Positions 9,923 through 23,829 are shown, counted from the stretch's first letter. The stretch: 64,000 nucleotides of DNA from Druceiella hillmani (GCA_039881145.1 JAYKKI010000029.1:26826001-26890000); one strand, 5' to 3'. Numbers and translations: made by a program. Notes: generated from the sequence alone by a model not told the origin.

Positions 9923-12917
9923 ACATTAGTCGGTATATACAGATGAAAATATTATAGAGAGCACCAACGACCATTATGATATAAATGGATGTAAAAATAG
10001 ATTTTTGAGAATTTCAACTTTTATCAGTATTGAAAGATACAAGAAGAATCAGAAATAGCTATTTTGCAAAAGCATTTACGACATGAAATTGAGTAGTTAG
10101 AAGCTATGAATTGTTTCTTCGTATTATTCGCTCCGGAAGCTTTTTACCGTATAAGGCAGAGTTTTCCAGTGATTTATTAAAATTTGATAAAACATCGTGC
10201 GCTTTGAGTCATGTTTGTAGGCAATTTAATAGTTTACATATCACAAAAGCTCAGGCACTACTAGTGGGAGAATGTGTAAGTGAAAATCCTCTTTAAATCT
10301 CTATCTGAAACCTTTCAAAATTTAACGCAAATAAACAACATTGGGGACACTATGAGGCTGTAACTGTAGAATGGATACGATGGAGTAATGAAGATTTCTT
10401 GTTAAATATAATTATTCACAAAAAGTCGTGCTTAATTCTTTTACTGAATCTTAAATACTTTCAAGTACGTAATACTTGGGAGTATCTGATATTATTAAAT
10501 GAAAATTAAAACGGTGTCACGTTATTTTATAACTATTTATTAAGGGATTATGGAGTTTAAGGGCGATCATCAGGAATCGGTGTGTATTTTTATATTATCC
10601 TTATGTGCAAACCTATATCATACATGGGCGTTGATATTTCTGAGAAACAAGAATAAATGTGAACGTTTTGGATGTTTTATTTTATGTTCCATATCTCCAA
10701 ATGTAATTAAGATAAAAAGATGAAAATATTGCCGTCTATATATAATAATATAGGTTGTGTTAAATTTTTAATAAAAGAAAATTCTAAGAATTTTCATTGA
10801 TTAAAAATCTCAACATAATTTTTTTTTCAGTTTTGACAATTCTTTAGAAATTACAATCACAGAAGTAATATAACATAAATCTCTATGTAGTATTATCCTC
10901 ATAAGTTTCATTAAAAATAATTTTGTGGAACATTTTGAAGAAAAAATTAATTTCGGCCATTTCTATAATTTAAAATAAATAATGCAGTGATTTCTGCACT
11001 CTCTTGGAGATCATAATGTTATTCTATTCAATAGAATAATATTCTGACCTCATATTATTTATGATGAATTAACTTAATCGTTACAATGTATTGTAATATA
11101 AATATTATCATAATCGACACGTATTAGTAAAATTGAAGTGACCTTTTATGACCTGTAATGAATTTTTCAAATTTTTCATTTCAGATATAGAAGAAATGCT
11201 ATGCATGGACAACAAAACTACATTAAGCATGGACAACAAAATAACTATACTCCATTTAATTTGAAAAAAGAAAATGTTTATAAATAATGAAGTTTGATAG
11301 TTCAGGTATTGTAAACCTTTTTTCTTACATTGACGTTAGTAATAAATTAAAAATATATATTTTATTAGCGTGCATATGTATACTGTATACATTCGTAACT
11401 TATGTTAAACAGGTTATATTTTATATTTAAGAGAAATTAAGTTAAGTAAGATGAAGTGTTTTGGACAATTTATAAGTATTGCTGTTACATAAAAAAACAA
11501 AAATAATACCAAAAATTTTAATAGAAATAGTAGTTTAATTAAATGTTAAGTTATACAGAAAACTATTACAAAGTAATCACAAATACTTAATTTTTAGGTA
11601 ATCATTACAATATTTTTTTTAGAACGGACTAATGTATAAAAATAAACTATCTATTAAACCGTATATCAATAGTAACAATGATTTTTCAGCCATGCCGCGG
11701 GGCTTATTAAATGACATTACTCCAAGTAGAATTCTCGTTTAATTTGAAAGTATTGTTTTCTTTCGCCATATATCATTTCTTTTGGGTCCAGATCATATTG
11801 GATGCGTTTATTTTACAGTGATATGACGGCAATCTTAGTATTTTACGGTGATATGTATTCTTGAATAGTTGTATAGGTACGGACCTTCGAAGAACATTCT
11901 CCATTTTAATTACACTCATACTTAAAAATATTATACATTTAACACAACGAATTTAACATTATAAAACACATGATAATATAATAAACTTAATAGAATACAA
12001 AATAATTTTATGAAATGCCAAAAACTCAGAGATCAATATTGAGAAATGAGATGTCCGTGCGCCCGCGGTTTTTAATCTCCATTACGTTGATAAGTGTGGC
12101 AAGCAAGCATTGAATACACGTGGTATACATAAGTTGCCATATGTGGGCATACAGTAAACAAAAAAATATAATTGATCTTCTGAATCTATATGTCTTTGGA
12201 GAAGAAGTGTGTCCCTTGTGAACATATAAATAATGAATGTCGCAAATAATTATACCAACTGTGTGCTCGGATTGATTAAGATTTGTTAGTCCTACGTAAA
12301 ATTATATACGGCCATTTCAATATCATGCTTAGTTTTCGTGTTTGTGCAACAGGCAAACAGATAGATAATCATATGAACCCGCATTGATTGTCCTCAAAAC
12401 AAAAGCTAATAAGTTAATTTTACTAGACATACATATCTGAATGGAGAATAAAAGTCCCCGCAAAATTCATAAGCACATAATGGCATTTTTATCTAATAAA
12501 CTGATGTTTTTATGAAAGTTGAACGAAAGTACGGTGTCAAAATAATATTATTAACTAAGTCTCAACGTGTATTGACCATAAAAATGGTTATTACATTTCT
12601 TCTCTTTCTAATATATATTCAAATGTTTTTCAGATTATACGAGTAGTGTAAAAATTAATATAGGTATGTCATTATGAAATAAATATTTAATTATTTGTCG
12701 AAGATTTTGAGATGAGGTAAACATTACATTTTCCGCAGCCATTGGCACACATATATTATTTTTTAAACTACTTGTACGAAACACAAACGCAAATATATGT
12801 TTTCTTTTCAGAATAATATTTCAATTATTATATTTTCCGTTAATACCTATGCCACTCAGAACGCGTTTTTTTTGTAAGACTATTAAAATGCACCATAAGG
12901 AATGACTGCGAATGCAC

Positions 12918-12918
<1 letters not shown>
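9921..12918. other. AT-rich noncoding stretch
   Basis: No gene or repeat family was recognised. The only frame of note (10111-10296, plus, 61 codons) lacks any known domain. A short direct repeat, catggacaacaaaa, lies at 11203-11242. The base composition is close to background. Confidence 0.4.
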
Positions 12919-12978
<60 letters not shown>

Positions 12979-13003
12979 GTATATATATAAGTATATATAT
13001 GTG

Positions 13004-13059
<56 letters not shown>
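12919..13059. repeat. Long (TA)n microsatellite with central variant
   Basis: Two TA tracts (12919-12976 and about 13007-13058) are separated by tatatataagtatatatatg and tgtatg variants. It produces spurious Tyr/Ile-repeat open frames on the minus strand. Confidence 0.95.
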
Positions 13060-13063
<4 letters not shown>

Positions 13064-14025
13064 CAATCAACCCTGCGTTTCCGGGTATTAGCGTAGGATT
13101 CAGTAGGATATGACCTGTTCGATGAAACGACCGACCGAAACATTTTACTGTGTTTGCTCTAGATATCGTGAGCTAAGATTGGTGGGTGATTGCTACTCGA
13201 ACGTGTACGTTGTTGTATACGTTTTTTTACAGAAAAAAAATTTCAAGTAAGTATTTTTAAATTCCAAAGATTCAATTTACCTCAGATTTTTTATGAAGTT
13301 GATATTTGATGTTGTAGTGTTAATATTTTTAAAACTATTATGTTTTTACTTTTTTCTCATTGAATATAATAACCTGTCGATAACATAACCTCAAATCGAA
13401 TAACAAATTCATAAGTTGCGCTACATTTATATTCCAGATTATACTTACATATCTGATAATCTTAAAGATAACAGAGTTATTGAAGAGATTTCAATGATGC
13501 TTGAGAATTCTACATCTGAACGGGTTCAGTAACCAACAATTCCCAACAATGCCTTCAATATCAAGATCTAATAACGATGCTCACAAAAAGACACCACAAA
13601 AAGACATGCCTTAAAAGTATCTGACTACACGTGCCTGGTTGTGCTGCTTACTAACGTTCGGAAACGGTCCAAACGAGTAGCAAACGTAATCACATCTCCG
13701 GATATTCCGGATTAGTGAAAAAAAGGAAAAGGAAAGTAAAACTATCAAGATTATGAAGAAAAAAAAATCAACATTAAAAGCAAAAAATTAAATTAGATTG
13801 AAGTTCGGGGGAAGAAGAAACGATATATATACACACACATATATGTAGAAGAGTGTGTTTTAATAATTATATGAACAATGTATGGACAATTTAAGTACAT
13901 TAATGGACTTAATTATTAAAATAATTATTCGTATTATTTTAGACGTCCTGTCAAATTAGATACTCCAAAAATAATTTCGGCACGATCAGAAAACATGCTA
14001 AATTGACAAAATTATTATACTACCT
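13060..14025. other. Noncoding stretch of mixed composition
   Basis: 13065-13215 and 13500-13720 are less AT-rich than their surroundings but show no frame longer than 60 codons and no recognisable motif. A small TA/CA patch lies at 13824-13846. Confidence 0.35.
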
Positions 14026-14595
14026 TTTTATGCATTTTATATAAATGCGTGTAAATATTATAATTTTACAGTTTATCTGCCATAGTCATTCTAGCGTTAT
14101 ATTGATAAACAATTAATTATCCCACAGCCTTGTTATTATTAATTTCGGTTTCTTTCAATTTATTTCACCATTTAATGCATTTCACTCATTTGTAAATTAT
14201 TTTCGTAAATAAACACTTAAGAAATATTATAACTGTTCCATCCAATCGTATGCTAGTTTTGATTTGAATTAATTTATTAGAAGTTGATACATAAAAGGTT
14301 TAAAAACAAAACTTGTTTTATTTCTAAATACTTTTACGCGCGGCTTAACTTTTACCTACGGCTGCACTCACGTGATAATAGTAAAAACTTGAAGTCAGAA
14401 ATTAAAACATGTAGCGACATCTAGAATGATTAAATGAAATAAAATGTTAAGCCCTTATTTTCTTGACTTTATGATACAAATGACAATGACAACAAAAATA
14501 TTTACCTCTAAATTAGGGATTAAACTATAAACTGCGGACTGATTCTGTTGCTACCTCACATTTCGGATGTAGCATTTCAAAAAATCACGTCTCGC
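14026..14595. repeat. Interspersed repeat, copy B (homologous to 7973-8470)
   Basis: Same order of landmarks as copy A. It ends at aaaaaatcacgtctcgctgg (about 14578-14597), the same 'atcacgtc' word that marks the tandem units after copy A. An additional stretch at 14390-14510 is absent from copy A. The R1-type LINE remnant begins shortly beyond it. Confidence 0.65.
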
Positions 14596-14759
14596 TGGAA
14601 TCGTGTTAGAACTAGCCTCACTTTTATCATACGACAAACATTGAACTGAGATGTGCTCGAAAATATGCTGCACGCTGTATCCTCGCCCTTCCAGACTCCT
14701 CGTGTAGTATACTTCTTTCACATTTATATTATTAATTAGAATCATAATGTTAGCTTTGA

Positions 14760-16320
14760 CCGACCTTACCATTAATATATATTAGCCATTCCCAACCAAG
14801 TCGCGGTGACTAAAGAGACCACGTTCTAAGTCTCTAACAAAACTCTACTAGCATCGTCGTGCTCACTGCAGTGAAACAAAACATGATTCATGTCCTGTGT
14901 CTCAAATCCGCAGGTACACGCCGGGCTAAACAAATTGGCACGAAATGCACCGTGTCCCGTAAGAAACTGTAAGGTATATAAGGGGAAAAACAACCTGGAT
15001 ATTTCCTCTTTGGAATCAGGGGAGTACCACTTGTGCTACTAATGAGTAACGACGATCTCTAAAATGCATCATTTGTATCGACAAGGGATTCATTAGCCAA
15101 AAACTACAACAACAACATTTAACGAACTCTCAACAAAACTCTTACCTCGTGCCAAGATGAAATTCGCCGCCCGTTCTGCAATCGCGAGGTCGACAGGCAC
15201 GAGACCCACCAAAAACGGGAAACGCATCCGTTGAGCAGATTTTGTAAACCTTGGTCACCGTCAGTAGCAGCTCTCACCGATGTACCGCGCCTGTGGCAAA
15301 AAGTTCCGCCGTGTATCGGGGACTATGCCTAGGAAGGTTACTTGATCCGCACGCCGATCCTAGCGGCTCCCTCGCCAGCCTGTCCTTAAAGTGGACAGTC
15401 TTGGATTTTTTTGGGGCAAAGCAAAGCTTGTTCTTAGTGCCCCGGCCATGTAGTTTGGCGAGGGTGACCGCCACCTGGTTCTCTATCTCTTTTCAGCTCG
15501 CTCCTCCGACCAACAGTAGAGTGTCGTCCGCATAAGCGATGGTTCCGCATCACTGAGTATACAAACGGACATCATGTTTCACAGAATTGGTCCAAAGACC
15601 GAGCCTTGCGGGCAGTCCCTGATCAACGTTTTCTTAACTTCGATGTCTGTGTCCTGCAAAAAGACAACACGATAGCAGAAGGAATCCATAATTATTCAGC
15701 GGAGGTCCACTGAAACTCCCCAGGACTCTAGTGCGAACAAGATGGCTGACCACCAGACATTGTCAAATGCGTCGGAGACGTCCAAGAAGATTCCTAGAAC
15801 GCATTTGTCTGGGACCGCGTCAACCCAAGACAAAGCTGCTGTAATCGCGTCCGATGTGGGCACTCCGGAACGAAAACCGAATTGTCTATTGGAACCCGGC
15901 GAATGAGATATATCACAATAGACAAGCCACCAAAACTCCCTCGAGCAACTTCCCGAAGGCCGGAAGGAGCGTAATGGGGTCTGAACAATTTTGGATCGCA
16001 AGGGATTCCACATTAATCTTTGGTATGACGTTAAGCCTCCCCACTTTCCATACCTTCGTAAAGTGGCCCGTGTTAAAGAAGCGGTTATAGATTGCAAGTA
16101 TGTCATGCGCCGCGTTTTTCCGTACGACTTTTAGTAATCTATTATCGATTCTACCAATTCTTGGAGCTTTTTCGAGTCAAGTTTTCCAACGATGACGTCC
16201 AATTCCGAGTGGCGCATCTCCGGATCAGAGCTACAATCTCGGACTATACTCGCTACATAGCTGATGTAGTTATATGTTTTGACTTATTTTTTTGCTTCTG
16301 GAGTTCATCCTGAAGAGCTA
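14760..16320 (-). mobile_element. R1-type non-LTR retrotransposon, 5'-truncated and mutated
   Basis: Read on the minus strand from about 16320 downwards. A degenerate region (FNTGHFTKVWKVGRLNVIPK, then DPITLLPAFGKLLEGVLV) gives reverse transcriptase motifs 1-2. The open frame at 15696-16106 gives RQFGFRSGVPTSDAI and FLDVSDAFDNVWWSA (motif A Asp). After a frameshift CPQGSVFGPI appears near 15610, then the region of the YADD motif (degenerate, about 15540). The frame at 15274-15474 then gives KNKLCFAPKKSKTV. The C-terminal part is at 14830-15010: LQFLTGHGAFRANL, then a Cys-His cluster CTCGFETQDMNHVLFHC. This order is that of the R1/TRAS clade pol. The endonuclease and ORF1 are missing, as expected of 5' truncation. 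Numerous stops and shifts make it inactive. Higher GC than the surrounding DNA. Confidence 0.85.
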
Positions 16321-17044
16321 GCATAAATCGATACTATATTACTGGCTCACACGATAGTTACTGTGGTTTCTGTATATTGACTCTGAAATGATGCAAGAAT
16401 TCTCTTTCAAGGTAGTCACTTTCTGGTAGATCAAAAAATGAGGAAGGTTTGTTATGTTTCCATGGAGTAATCATCAACAGTAAGTATGACGTGAGCTATA
16501 CTTTGTTTGTCGTATATGATATTGGGCTATTCCGAGCCATTAAAAATATGTCGGTGCAATAAAAGCCATTTTTAAAACATGACTTGAGAAACGCTGCCGT
16601 ATTATGATTTCAGTTAATCTGCAACATATCTCAATAAAGATGATTTTTGTGTTGCATATACTCATGAAGTTAAAGGTAACTGAAAACGTCTTAAGGGAAG
16701 TATCATAAATTTGTTTACGCGGTAATTCAAAGGACGTTCTGAAAAAAATATTTTAGCGCAAAAACGTGCATTATATTTTTGATGTATTGAAATGTCAGCA
16801 TCTTAAACTTTGACTCCTATATGGTTTTAAACTCAAAAGCAACAATAACATAAAAAAATTAACTCCCCCCTTCTACCCCTAATCGAAATTAAAGTAATAT
16901 AATAAACTAAGTAATTATATCACATAAAAATATTTTGTTAAATATGCGCCTATGAAAGATATGGTAGCCAATAGATTTTTGTTCTAAAAAAATAAAATTT
17001 TGTAAGTAGTTTAAAAGGAGTATTAAGTAACAATCAATGTTTAT
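16321..17044. other. AT-rich noncoding stretch
   Basis: Nothing coding was recognised between the LINE remnant and the next repeat. It contains a short C-run (actccccccttctacccc, about 16860). Confidence 0.35.
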
Positions 17045-17113
17045 AAATGCCTAAATGTGTACGGTACCCTCATAGTACGAGTTCCATTTGTGCTTGACCG
17101 GTTTTTTAATTGT
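17045..17113 (+). repeat. Lepidopteran interspersed-repeat end, second copy
   Basis: tgtgtacggtaccctcatag, then gagttccatttgtgcttgac and cggtttttt. It matches the motif at 7908-7965 and the common moth form ending in a 'cttggccggttttt' word. Confidence 0.65.
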
Positions 17114-18145
17114 TGCCAAGCAACATCACTTAGAACTTGACTTTGTTAGAATGTTAGAATTAAAAATGTGGTTTTCAGTCCTTAATGCTTGTTAGCCTTC
17201 CATTATAAATACTGAGAAAATGGAAAAAAATACTATTATATATTTCAAATTGTTTAATACATACGTAAAAATGCTTTGAAATACTACTTTAAAAATTTAG
17301 AAATCTTTTATGAAAATATTGAATAAAAGCAAATATTTACATATTTAGCTGGATCCAAAATTAAGGCCATCAGAAATGGTTTGAACAACAAATTGGAAAA
17401 TACTCAAATAAAATATGCAGAAAAAAATATAAAATTATAATAGGTGACAAAATTTTGTTTCGAATTTTCTTTCTAAACCTCTATATTATCGTAGTCGGAT
17501 TTGTCTTGTTAAGCGATATAACTTGTTTTGCGGATTACGGATCCATTTACGACCAACGCTTTTTTATGGTTTAGTACCTAAAGGATTCAAAGGGAAGGCA
17601 ATTATCATATTAACGTTGTCTATTTGCTTGTTTTTCAAAGTCTTATCTAGTTCCTTCACGGAATAAATTATAACCTTAAATTTTACAAAAGCCATGTAGT
17701 TATTTAACGAAAATGAAAAAAAATATTTAACAAAGGCACTTATAAACAATGGTATATAATAAAAATAGGATATTATTGAAAAGATCTCCTTTAGTGCAAA
17801 TCTACTTTTGATTTTTTCTTCCATTAAAAGGTATGAGAACTGTCTCAATTATCTGTTTTAGGCTGATTTTATTATCAGATTTATCTCAATGTTTTCAATC
17901 TTTGAGATAAACCTTGTTATTTCAAACTTGTTATCTTATTTTTTTAATTGAGCTAGTGACTTAATTGAACAGTTTTAGAAAAGAAATAATGCCTTTACAC
18001 GTTGTATTTGTTTTTGAAAGCATTAAAGGGAAATAGCATGCTCATCACGGAATCTCTAATTCGACCCGACAGTTATTATTTACTGAGGCTCGTGTAATCT
18101 TTCAAGCCAAAAATCTGCTGGACATGCGATGGAAGAATGCCCATT

Positions 18146-18179
18146 CGTCTTTAATTCAAAGTAGAATGAATTAAAGACG
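18146..18179. repeat. Perfect 13-bp hairpin
   Basis: cgtctttaattca (18146-18158), 8-nt loop, tgaattaaagacg (18167-18179). It stands in unassigned DNA; the surrounding 18060-18260 region is somewhat GC-richer than background but unrecognised. Confidence 0.85.
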
Positions 18180-18720
18180 CGTTGTGATGTTTCCTGGTGG
18201 CTGCAAGGAATATATCACACGTCTTACACAGTTGGAGCAAGCCAGTTTAAGATTATCTGCTTTTCAAATCAATAATAAAACTGATAGTCACAACACTCGG
18301 TCAGGCACAAAAAAATAATCTACTTGCAAATAATAATTAATTTACATAAAGAGTACTAGTATACTATATTTGTTATAAATTTTATTTTACATACGAACCA
18401 TGTTTATATTTCCGTAATGTTATTATCTACTTAACGCAGAAATATAAATTTTATTAATATGCTCCGGTTATATTTATGAAAGTACCCGTCTTATTTACGT
18501 GCTGATATTTTGTGATTTGTGCATAGACGCACATAATACTTGCGGTTTATTGAGTACTATGTTTCCCTATGTTAAATATGATCTATGGTTTCGTATGCAA
18601 TGTTGTCTCCTTGTTATATATATATTGTTAGCTTATTTATTTCGAAAATGGCATTTTTGTAAATTTGTTTTTATGTAACTGTATTTTTTTCCCTCTGTTT
18701 AATGTACATTGTGTATTTTG

Positions 18721-18804
18721 TTAATTTTATCCAGGTTAAATATTGACATGTCTTCTATATATTTAATTTTATCCTGGTTAAATATTAACATGTCTTCTAT
18801 TTAT
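18721..18804. repeat. 42-bp tandem duplication
   Basis: Units at 18721-18762 and 18763-18804 differ at a few positions (ccagg/cctgg, ttgac/ttaac). The duplication lies at the 5' edge of the LINE remnant. Confidence 0.9.
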
Positions 18805-18829
18805 TCCTCTTATTCCTGCTCCTCTCCCG

Positions 18830-21252
18830 ACGATTCCTTTTTCCCTCCTGTCTTTCCGTTTCAGATGACCTTGAGCCATTTTGTGGCGCCTTTAATACAC
18901 ACGATATTCTTCAGTCTATTTTTTCTCGCAGCCCTTCTGAGTTGTATTTCTGTTATATCAATGTTGAGAGTATTCCATACCATTACTCTGATTTTATCAA
19001 TTATTTTGAAAATATAAATGCATGCTTGTCTCATTAGCGAAACCTGGCTTAAACATTCAGCCTCCTCTAATATTTATTTGCTTCCAGGTTTCATGTTAAT
19101 CCGTAATGACCGCCTTTGTGGGTGCGGTGGTGGGGTCGCTGTCGATGTTCTAAATGATCTTTCCTTTAAAATTATCGCAAAATCCTCGACTGACTGTAAT
19201 GGAATATTTATTTATTGAAATTACTTTCTCCCAAATGAAATTACTCTGAGTTGTGTATAATACTAGGGGGTAAGCCTAGTATTTCGTATTTTGGTAATTT
19301 TGAAATTATTATTGGAAATCATATACCACTATATCCCCAAATGGTGATTATGGGTGACTTCAATACCTGTCTGTATAAAAGTAATATGAGAAGTGCACAG
19401 CTTTGGGATATTGTAAATGCTGGAAATCTCATCATTCTTCTATCCTTTGCTACTTTCCACCAGGTAATTTATCATTTCTTATCTTTTCATTATATTCTCC
19501 CCTAAAAGTGTATGTTTCTACGGCCAACTTCTTGCTCCTAGATTCTCACACCATGGCCTAAATTACCATCCTACAAGTTGCGTAGTCCTAGGCTAGCTCC
19601 TAAAATTTCCAATTTTTATAGCTTTAACAGTATTGACTTGCCTTGTTTGCTTGAGGATTTCAATCTCATTGATTGGGATAGTATTCTATCCATTAAAATG
19701 ATTGTTGAAAAAGTTGTTAAATTCAACAACCGTGTCATCAAGCTGTTTGATGGTAGCTCAAGAGCGTTAGAGACAATTACAAATTACATATGTTTAGAGT
19801 TGAATAACACTCTACTCACAATACTTGTACTTCTTGACTTTAGTAACGCATTCAACTCCGTTGACTTTGATATTTTAGTGACTTGTTAGAAATCTTTGAA
19901 TATATCTTAACACTTATTAGAATCGTTTAGCTCATTTCTATGTAGACGTCGGCAATCTGTGAAGTCTTCAGATGGGTTATCTGAATGGACGGACTTATTA
20001 GCTGGTGTTCCTCAAGGAAAAGTTCTTTCTCCACATCTTTTGTTCAATATTCATTGATGGGTTGTTGGGAATATACAAAGTAATTATCATCGTTACGTTG
20101 ATGATTTACAAATATATGCCCATACTCATGTAAACTCCATAGCAACTGTTATCGATATCAACCGTTATAGATGAAGATCTCGCGTCAATTGGTCAGTGGG
20201 ATCATAAAATGGGTCTGTTAGTTAATCCAATTAAGTCTAAAACTGTCATAATTGGTAGCCAAAGACTCAGATCTGCCCTATCTAACATTAAATTACACAC
20301 CAATTCCATTTACGTCAACTATTGAAGATTTGGGTCTACTGATCGATCATAATCTTAGCTGGCAGCCTCAAGTAAACGATGTTAGTCGTCGCATCTTCAG
20401 CAGAATACACTCCCTCAAGCATCTTCAAAATTTTCTAGACGTTCAAAAAAAAACTCACCTCTGTCAAACACTCTTACTGCCACTGCTTGGCTACGGAAAT
20501 GTATCTATCCAGACCTTTTTGAGTATCACCTTAGAAAATTAGAACGCCTACAAAATTTGTGCATCCATTTTGTTTTTGGTTGCAAAAAATATAATCGTGT
20601 ATGTTAATTAAGAGGGCAATTTAATGGATGGAAGTCCGTAATCGGTGCAAACTTCACATTCTGACACTGCTTTATAAAATTTTAAATAATTCTACTTATG
20701 CAACTTATCTTAGAACCAGATTTAGTTATTTGTCTACACACGGTATAGAGCTATGCTCTGAAAACCAGCTCAGTCTCCTTTTTCCCAAACATACAACCAC
20801 CTTTTATGAAAAGTCATTCGCTGTCCAAGCTATAAGACTTTGTTATCGACTAGATCCGGATACCAGGAACTCGCTCTCCTTACATGTATTTAAAGATGGT
20901 CTGAAAAAGTTCTTACTCTCATAATCTCTCTGTCCTACTGTTCCTAATTCCATTTTTCCCCCTTTTTCCTTGTTCCCAACCAGGCCAAGATTTATAATTA
21001 ACCATTTTTTTGTTTTGTATTTATTTATATGTAGTTTTGTTTAGCTTATTTATATGTTATATTTTTTGTTATTTGTTATGTCCTAAGTTTCGTTTTTTTC
21101 TTATTAATGTCTTTTACAGTCATCGACATCACAAAATGTGTACATTTAATCAATGTAGTTGACTGGAAGAGATTGTTCTTGTAGTAATAAGTCCACTAAA
21201 TGTATATATTATATGTACGATAAAATATTCATAAATAAAATAAATAAATAAT
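18830..21252 (+). mobile_element. CR1/Jockey-superfamily LINE, decayed, with complete 3' end
   Basis: The endonuclease starts in broken frames near 18930 (YINVESIPYHYSDFI) and continues at 19018-19218 with LISETWL (catalytic Glu) and LPGFMLIRNDR. GDFNTCLYKSN follows at about 19355, then NSIDLPCLLEDFNLIDWDSI at about 19630. An internal deletion near 19775 removes sequence before the reverse transcriptase. The RT shows LLDFSNAFNSVDFDIL (motif A, about 19830), GVPQGKVLSP (about 20010) and YVDDLQIYAH (motif C, about 20100). It ends with the C-terminal domain at 20252-20542 and 20628-20924 (ILTLLYKILNNST, HVFKDGLKKFLLS). The 3' UTR runs to a tail of aaataaaataaataaataa at 21234-21251. At least five frame breaks make it inactive. 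The tail hairpin (21171-21190) is shared with the SINEs elsewhere in the window. Confidence 0.88.
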
Positions 21253-23829
21253 ATCTACTATTATTTTGTCTGCTGGCATGTACTTTGGTTGGTCTAATTA
21301 ATTTCTACTTATAAATTAAAAACACAGGGTAAAAATAAAATTACACAATGTCATATTTTTATCATTTTTATTTTTGTTTCCAAAATATGTGTAGTCTAGA
21401 AGTAAACAACTTAGGATATATTTTATATAGATGATTGACTTGAGCACCAACTATAAATGATAATTACGGCCAGGCTGTTGTAAACTGGTATGTCCTAGAA
21501 ACAAGTATGTCCTTTTAATAAATCCTGACCAATTATCTCAATAAACCGACATTGCAGGGGCGACAAATAAGACATTTGTCGCTTTCGTTCGTAGATACTG
21601 TTTTAAAGCTACCTCCCGACTATCTGTAAAATAATACGGCATCATATCGAATGTAAGAAAACATCATTTAACTTAAATAATAAAACATAGAATAAAATAT
21701 TTACATACATTTGGATATATCCTATTCTTCGTTCATACGTGTAGTTGAAACAGCCAAGAATCTTTAAAGTTTAAGATCTGTAAATAAAACAAAGCGGTTA
21801 ACGACTTATTTTCTAACCAGCTTTGCCCTCTTTAGAAAATATTATCAAGTTAATTCTAAGATTAATACATCTAATAGCACAACATAATCACTCAGTTTAA
21901 TCTTTAGAGTCCTACTTACAATATTTTGAATGCAAAAGTATTTTTGTTTGTTCCTCTTTTATGTCACAACTGAACAATGTATTAATGTAACTTTTTGCTC
22001 AAAGAAAGTTATTTGTGGGTGGTTTGGAATATGACATAGGCTACTTTCCAACTCGATAAATCTCATCCTAACTAATATTACAATCCCAACAAATATTAAA
22101 AATTTAAAAGTGTTTTCCCTATACTTATTATTGTGTAACTTTCTTAATAAAATAATCTTTACATACACTATTACACTGCTGATTGTAATATAATCTAAAG
22201 TAAAATGAAAATGCATACGTCGATCGAGACGCACATTTGCCCGCAGAGATACAATGTACGGACAACAATATTATTAACGATACACTCGAATATATGATAG
22301 ATGCATTTTCAATTTTGTATCAAAGTGTTAGTCATTGCTTACTCTGAGTCTTTGAATTACATTTTTACTATGTATAAATATAAAATGAATTTCAAGAAAA
22401 TTTACAATAATAAAATAAAAGTCTTCGAATGCAACAATATTTCTAACTACGGTCTATATTTAATATAAATCTTTTATTGTTTCTCAAGCAGAGAATTTTC
22501 GAATATTGAACATTTTATATAAGGTTTTATGTTGAAATCCCGACGCCATCGTAAAATAAATTGTACTGATTTCCTACTATCACCATTAAATTATATTTCA
22601 TTTTATAATGCCATGTATTTTTTTTATTAAGTGTTTGAATTTATACTTATTAAGAATAACATTAAGTGTCTACTTTATAACAACTGTTATCCATTACTTT
22701 GAATGATGCAAGTATGTAAGAAATAAAACGTGCAACTACTATATTTCAAAGGTAATATATGTACTGGATACCAAAATTTAAAGAGTTTACATTAATTCCA
22801 TTTGGTTTAAAATTATGTTGGTTTAGATTCGTTATATTACAATGTGTATTATCTATTATTCATACGGAAACTCAGTGCAATTAAATTTAATATTTAATTA
22901 TAATAACCGATAATTCAATAAAAGTCATTCAGAAAATAACAAAAATACTTAATTTTTCACTTCAGTCTTTGTTTTCCGCAAATTTATGGTGATTTTGAAA
23001 AAAGCGTAAAGTAGCTCGCAGAATTTTTATTTTGGATTTTAATAACAAACGTATTTTTAAAAGAAAACCAGTTCTCAAGTTATAACATATTTGCTAAATA
23101 ATTTCAACTGCACGTTTTTACGTAATTCTAACAAATAATGTGGATCTGACTACGTCGCCACGGATGCAGACAGCAACGTCTGATAAAATATCAGCCGCTT
23201 AAATAATGCACGGTACTTTTGATAATAGAATAATGAGAGTACATTAAATGAATACGTGAGTACGGGAGACCTTTGTTTAGAGTTTCACAAGCGAGCGATA
23301 TGAAACCGGCCCCATGTGGCATGAATACTCGTGATTTTATGTAAAGATAATACTTTATACGTTTTCTTATTATACACGAATATTTATATACACTTCGCGT
23401 GTGTTAAATGACACAGATACTTAAGCCTGTTTTATTAATTTATTGTCGTGTAGAATATTTATAGATCTAATAATTGTTTAAATGCCAATTCATAGTGCTC
23501 TGAAACTAAATAAGTTCTTATATGCATTTTGGTCTAATGAGGACGTTATTTGAAAGGAAATTTCTTTATTCTATATTACACATACGTCGCATGCATACAT
23601 ATACATGCCCACAAACATTTTAAATTTTGATTTTAATATATTGCATAGACTCCGTAATATAATAACGTAAGTTATGTGTAAAATTTTGACGAAATAAAAT
23701 TATTGAGTATCTTCGAAATTGCACGTCCATTTTTATAAATAGCAAAATAAATAGTGGAGACGTGGACTACAAAAATTAGCATGGAGGCTAACCCTTAATT
23801 CATGCTAATTATTACATGTTTAATCTGCA
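21253..23829. other. AT-rich noncoding stretch
   Basis: No gene seen. 23140-23340 is slightly less AT-rich and more complex (an acgtcgccacggatgcagac word and gaaaccggccccatgtggc). An 8-bp hairpin, gcgacaaa/tttgtcgc, lies at about 21559-21581. Confidence 0.4.

Noticed and set aside
12840..13143. Tyr/Ile-repeat proteins on the minus strand (also at 4400-4600, 9774-9974, 44132-44329)
   Set aside because: Translations of (TA)n and (CA)n microsatellites, not genes.
18060..18260. Segment translating to AGHAMEECPFVFNSK, suggestive of a zinc-knuckle or LINE C-terminus
   Set aside because: Only one short match, and stops follow directly; insufficient for a call.
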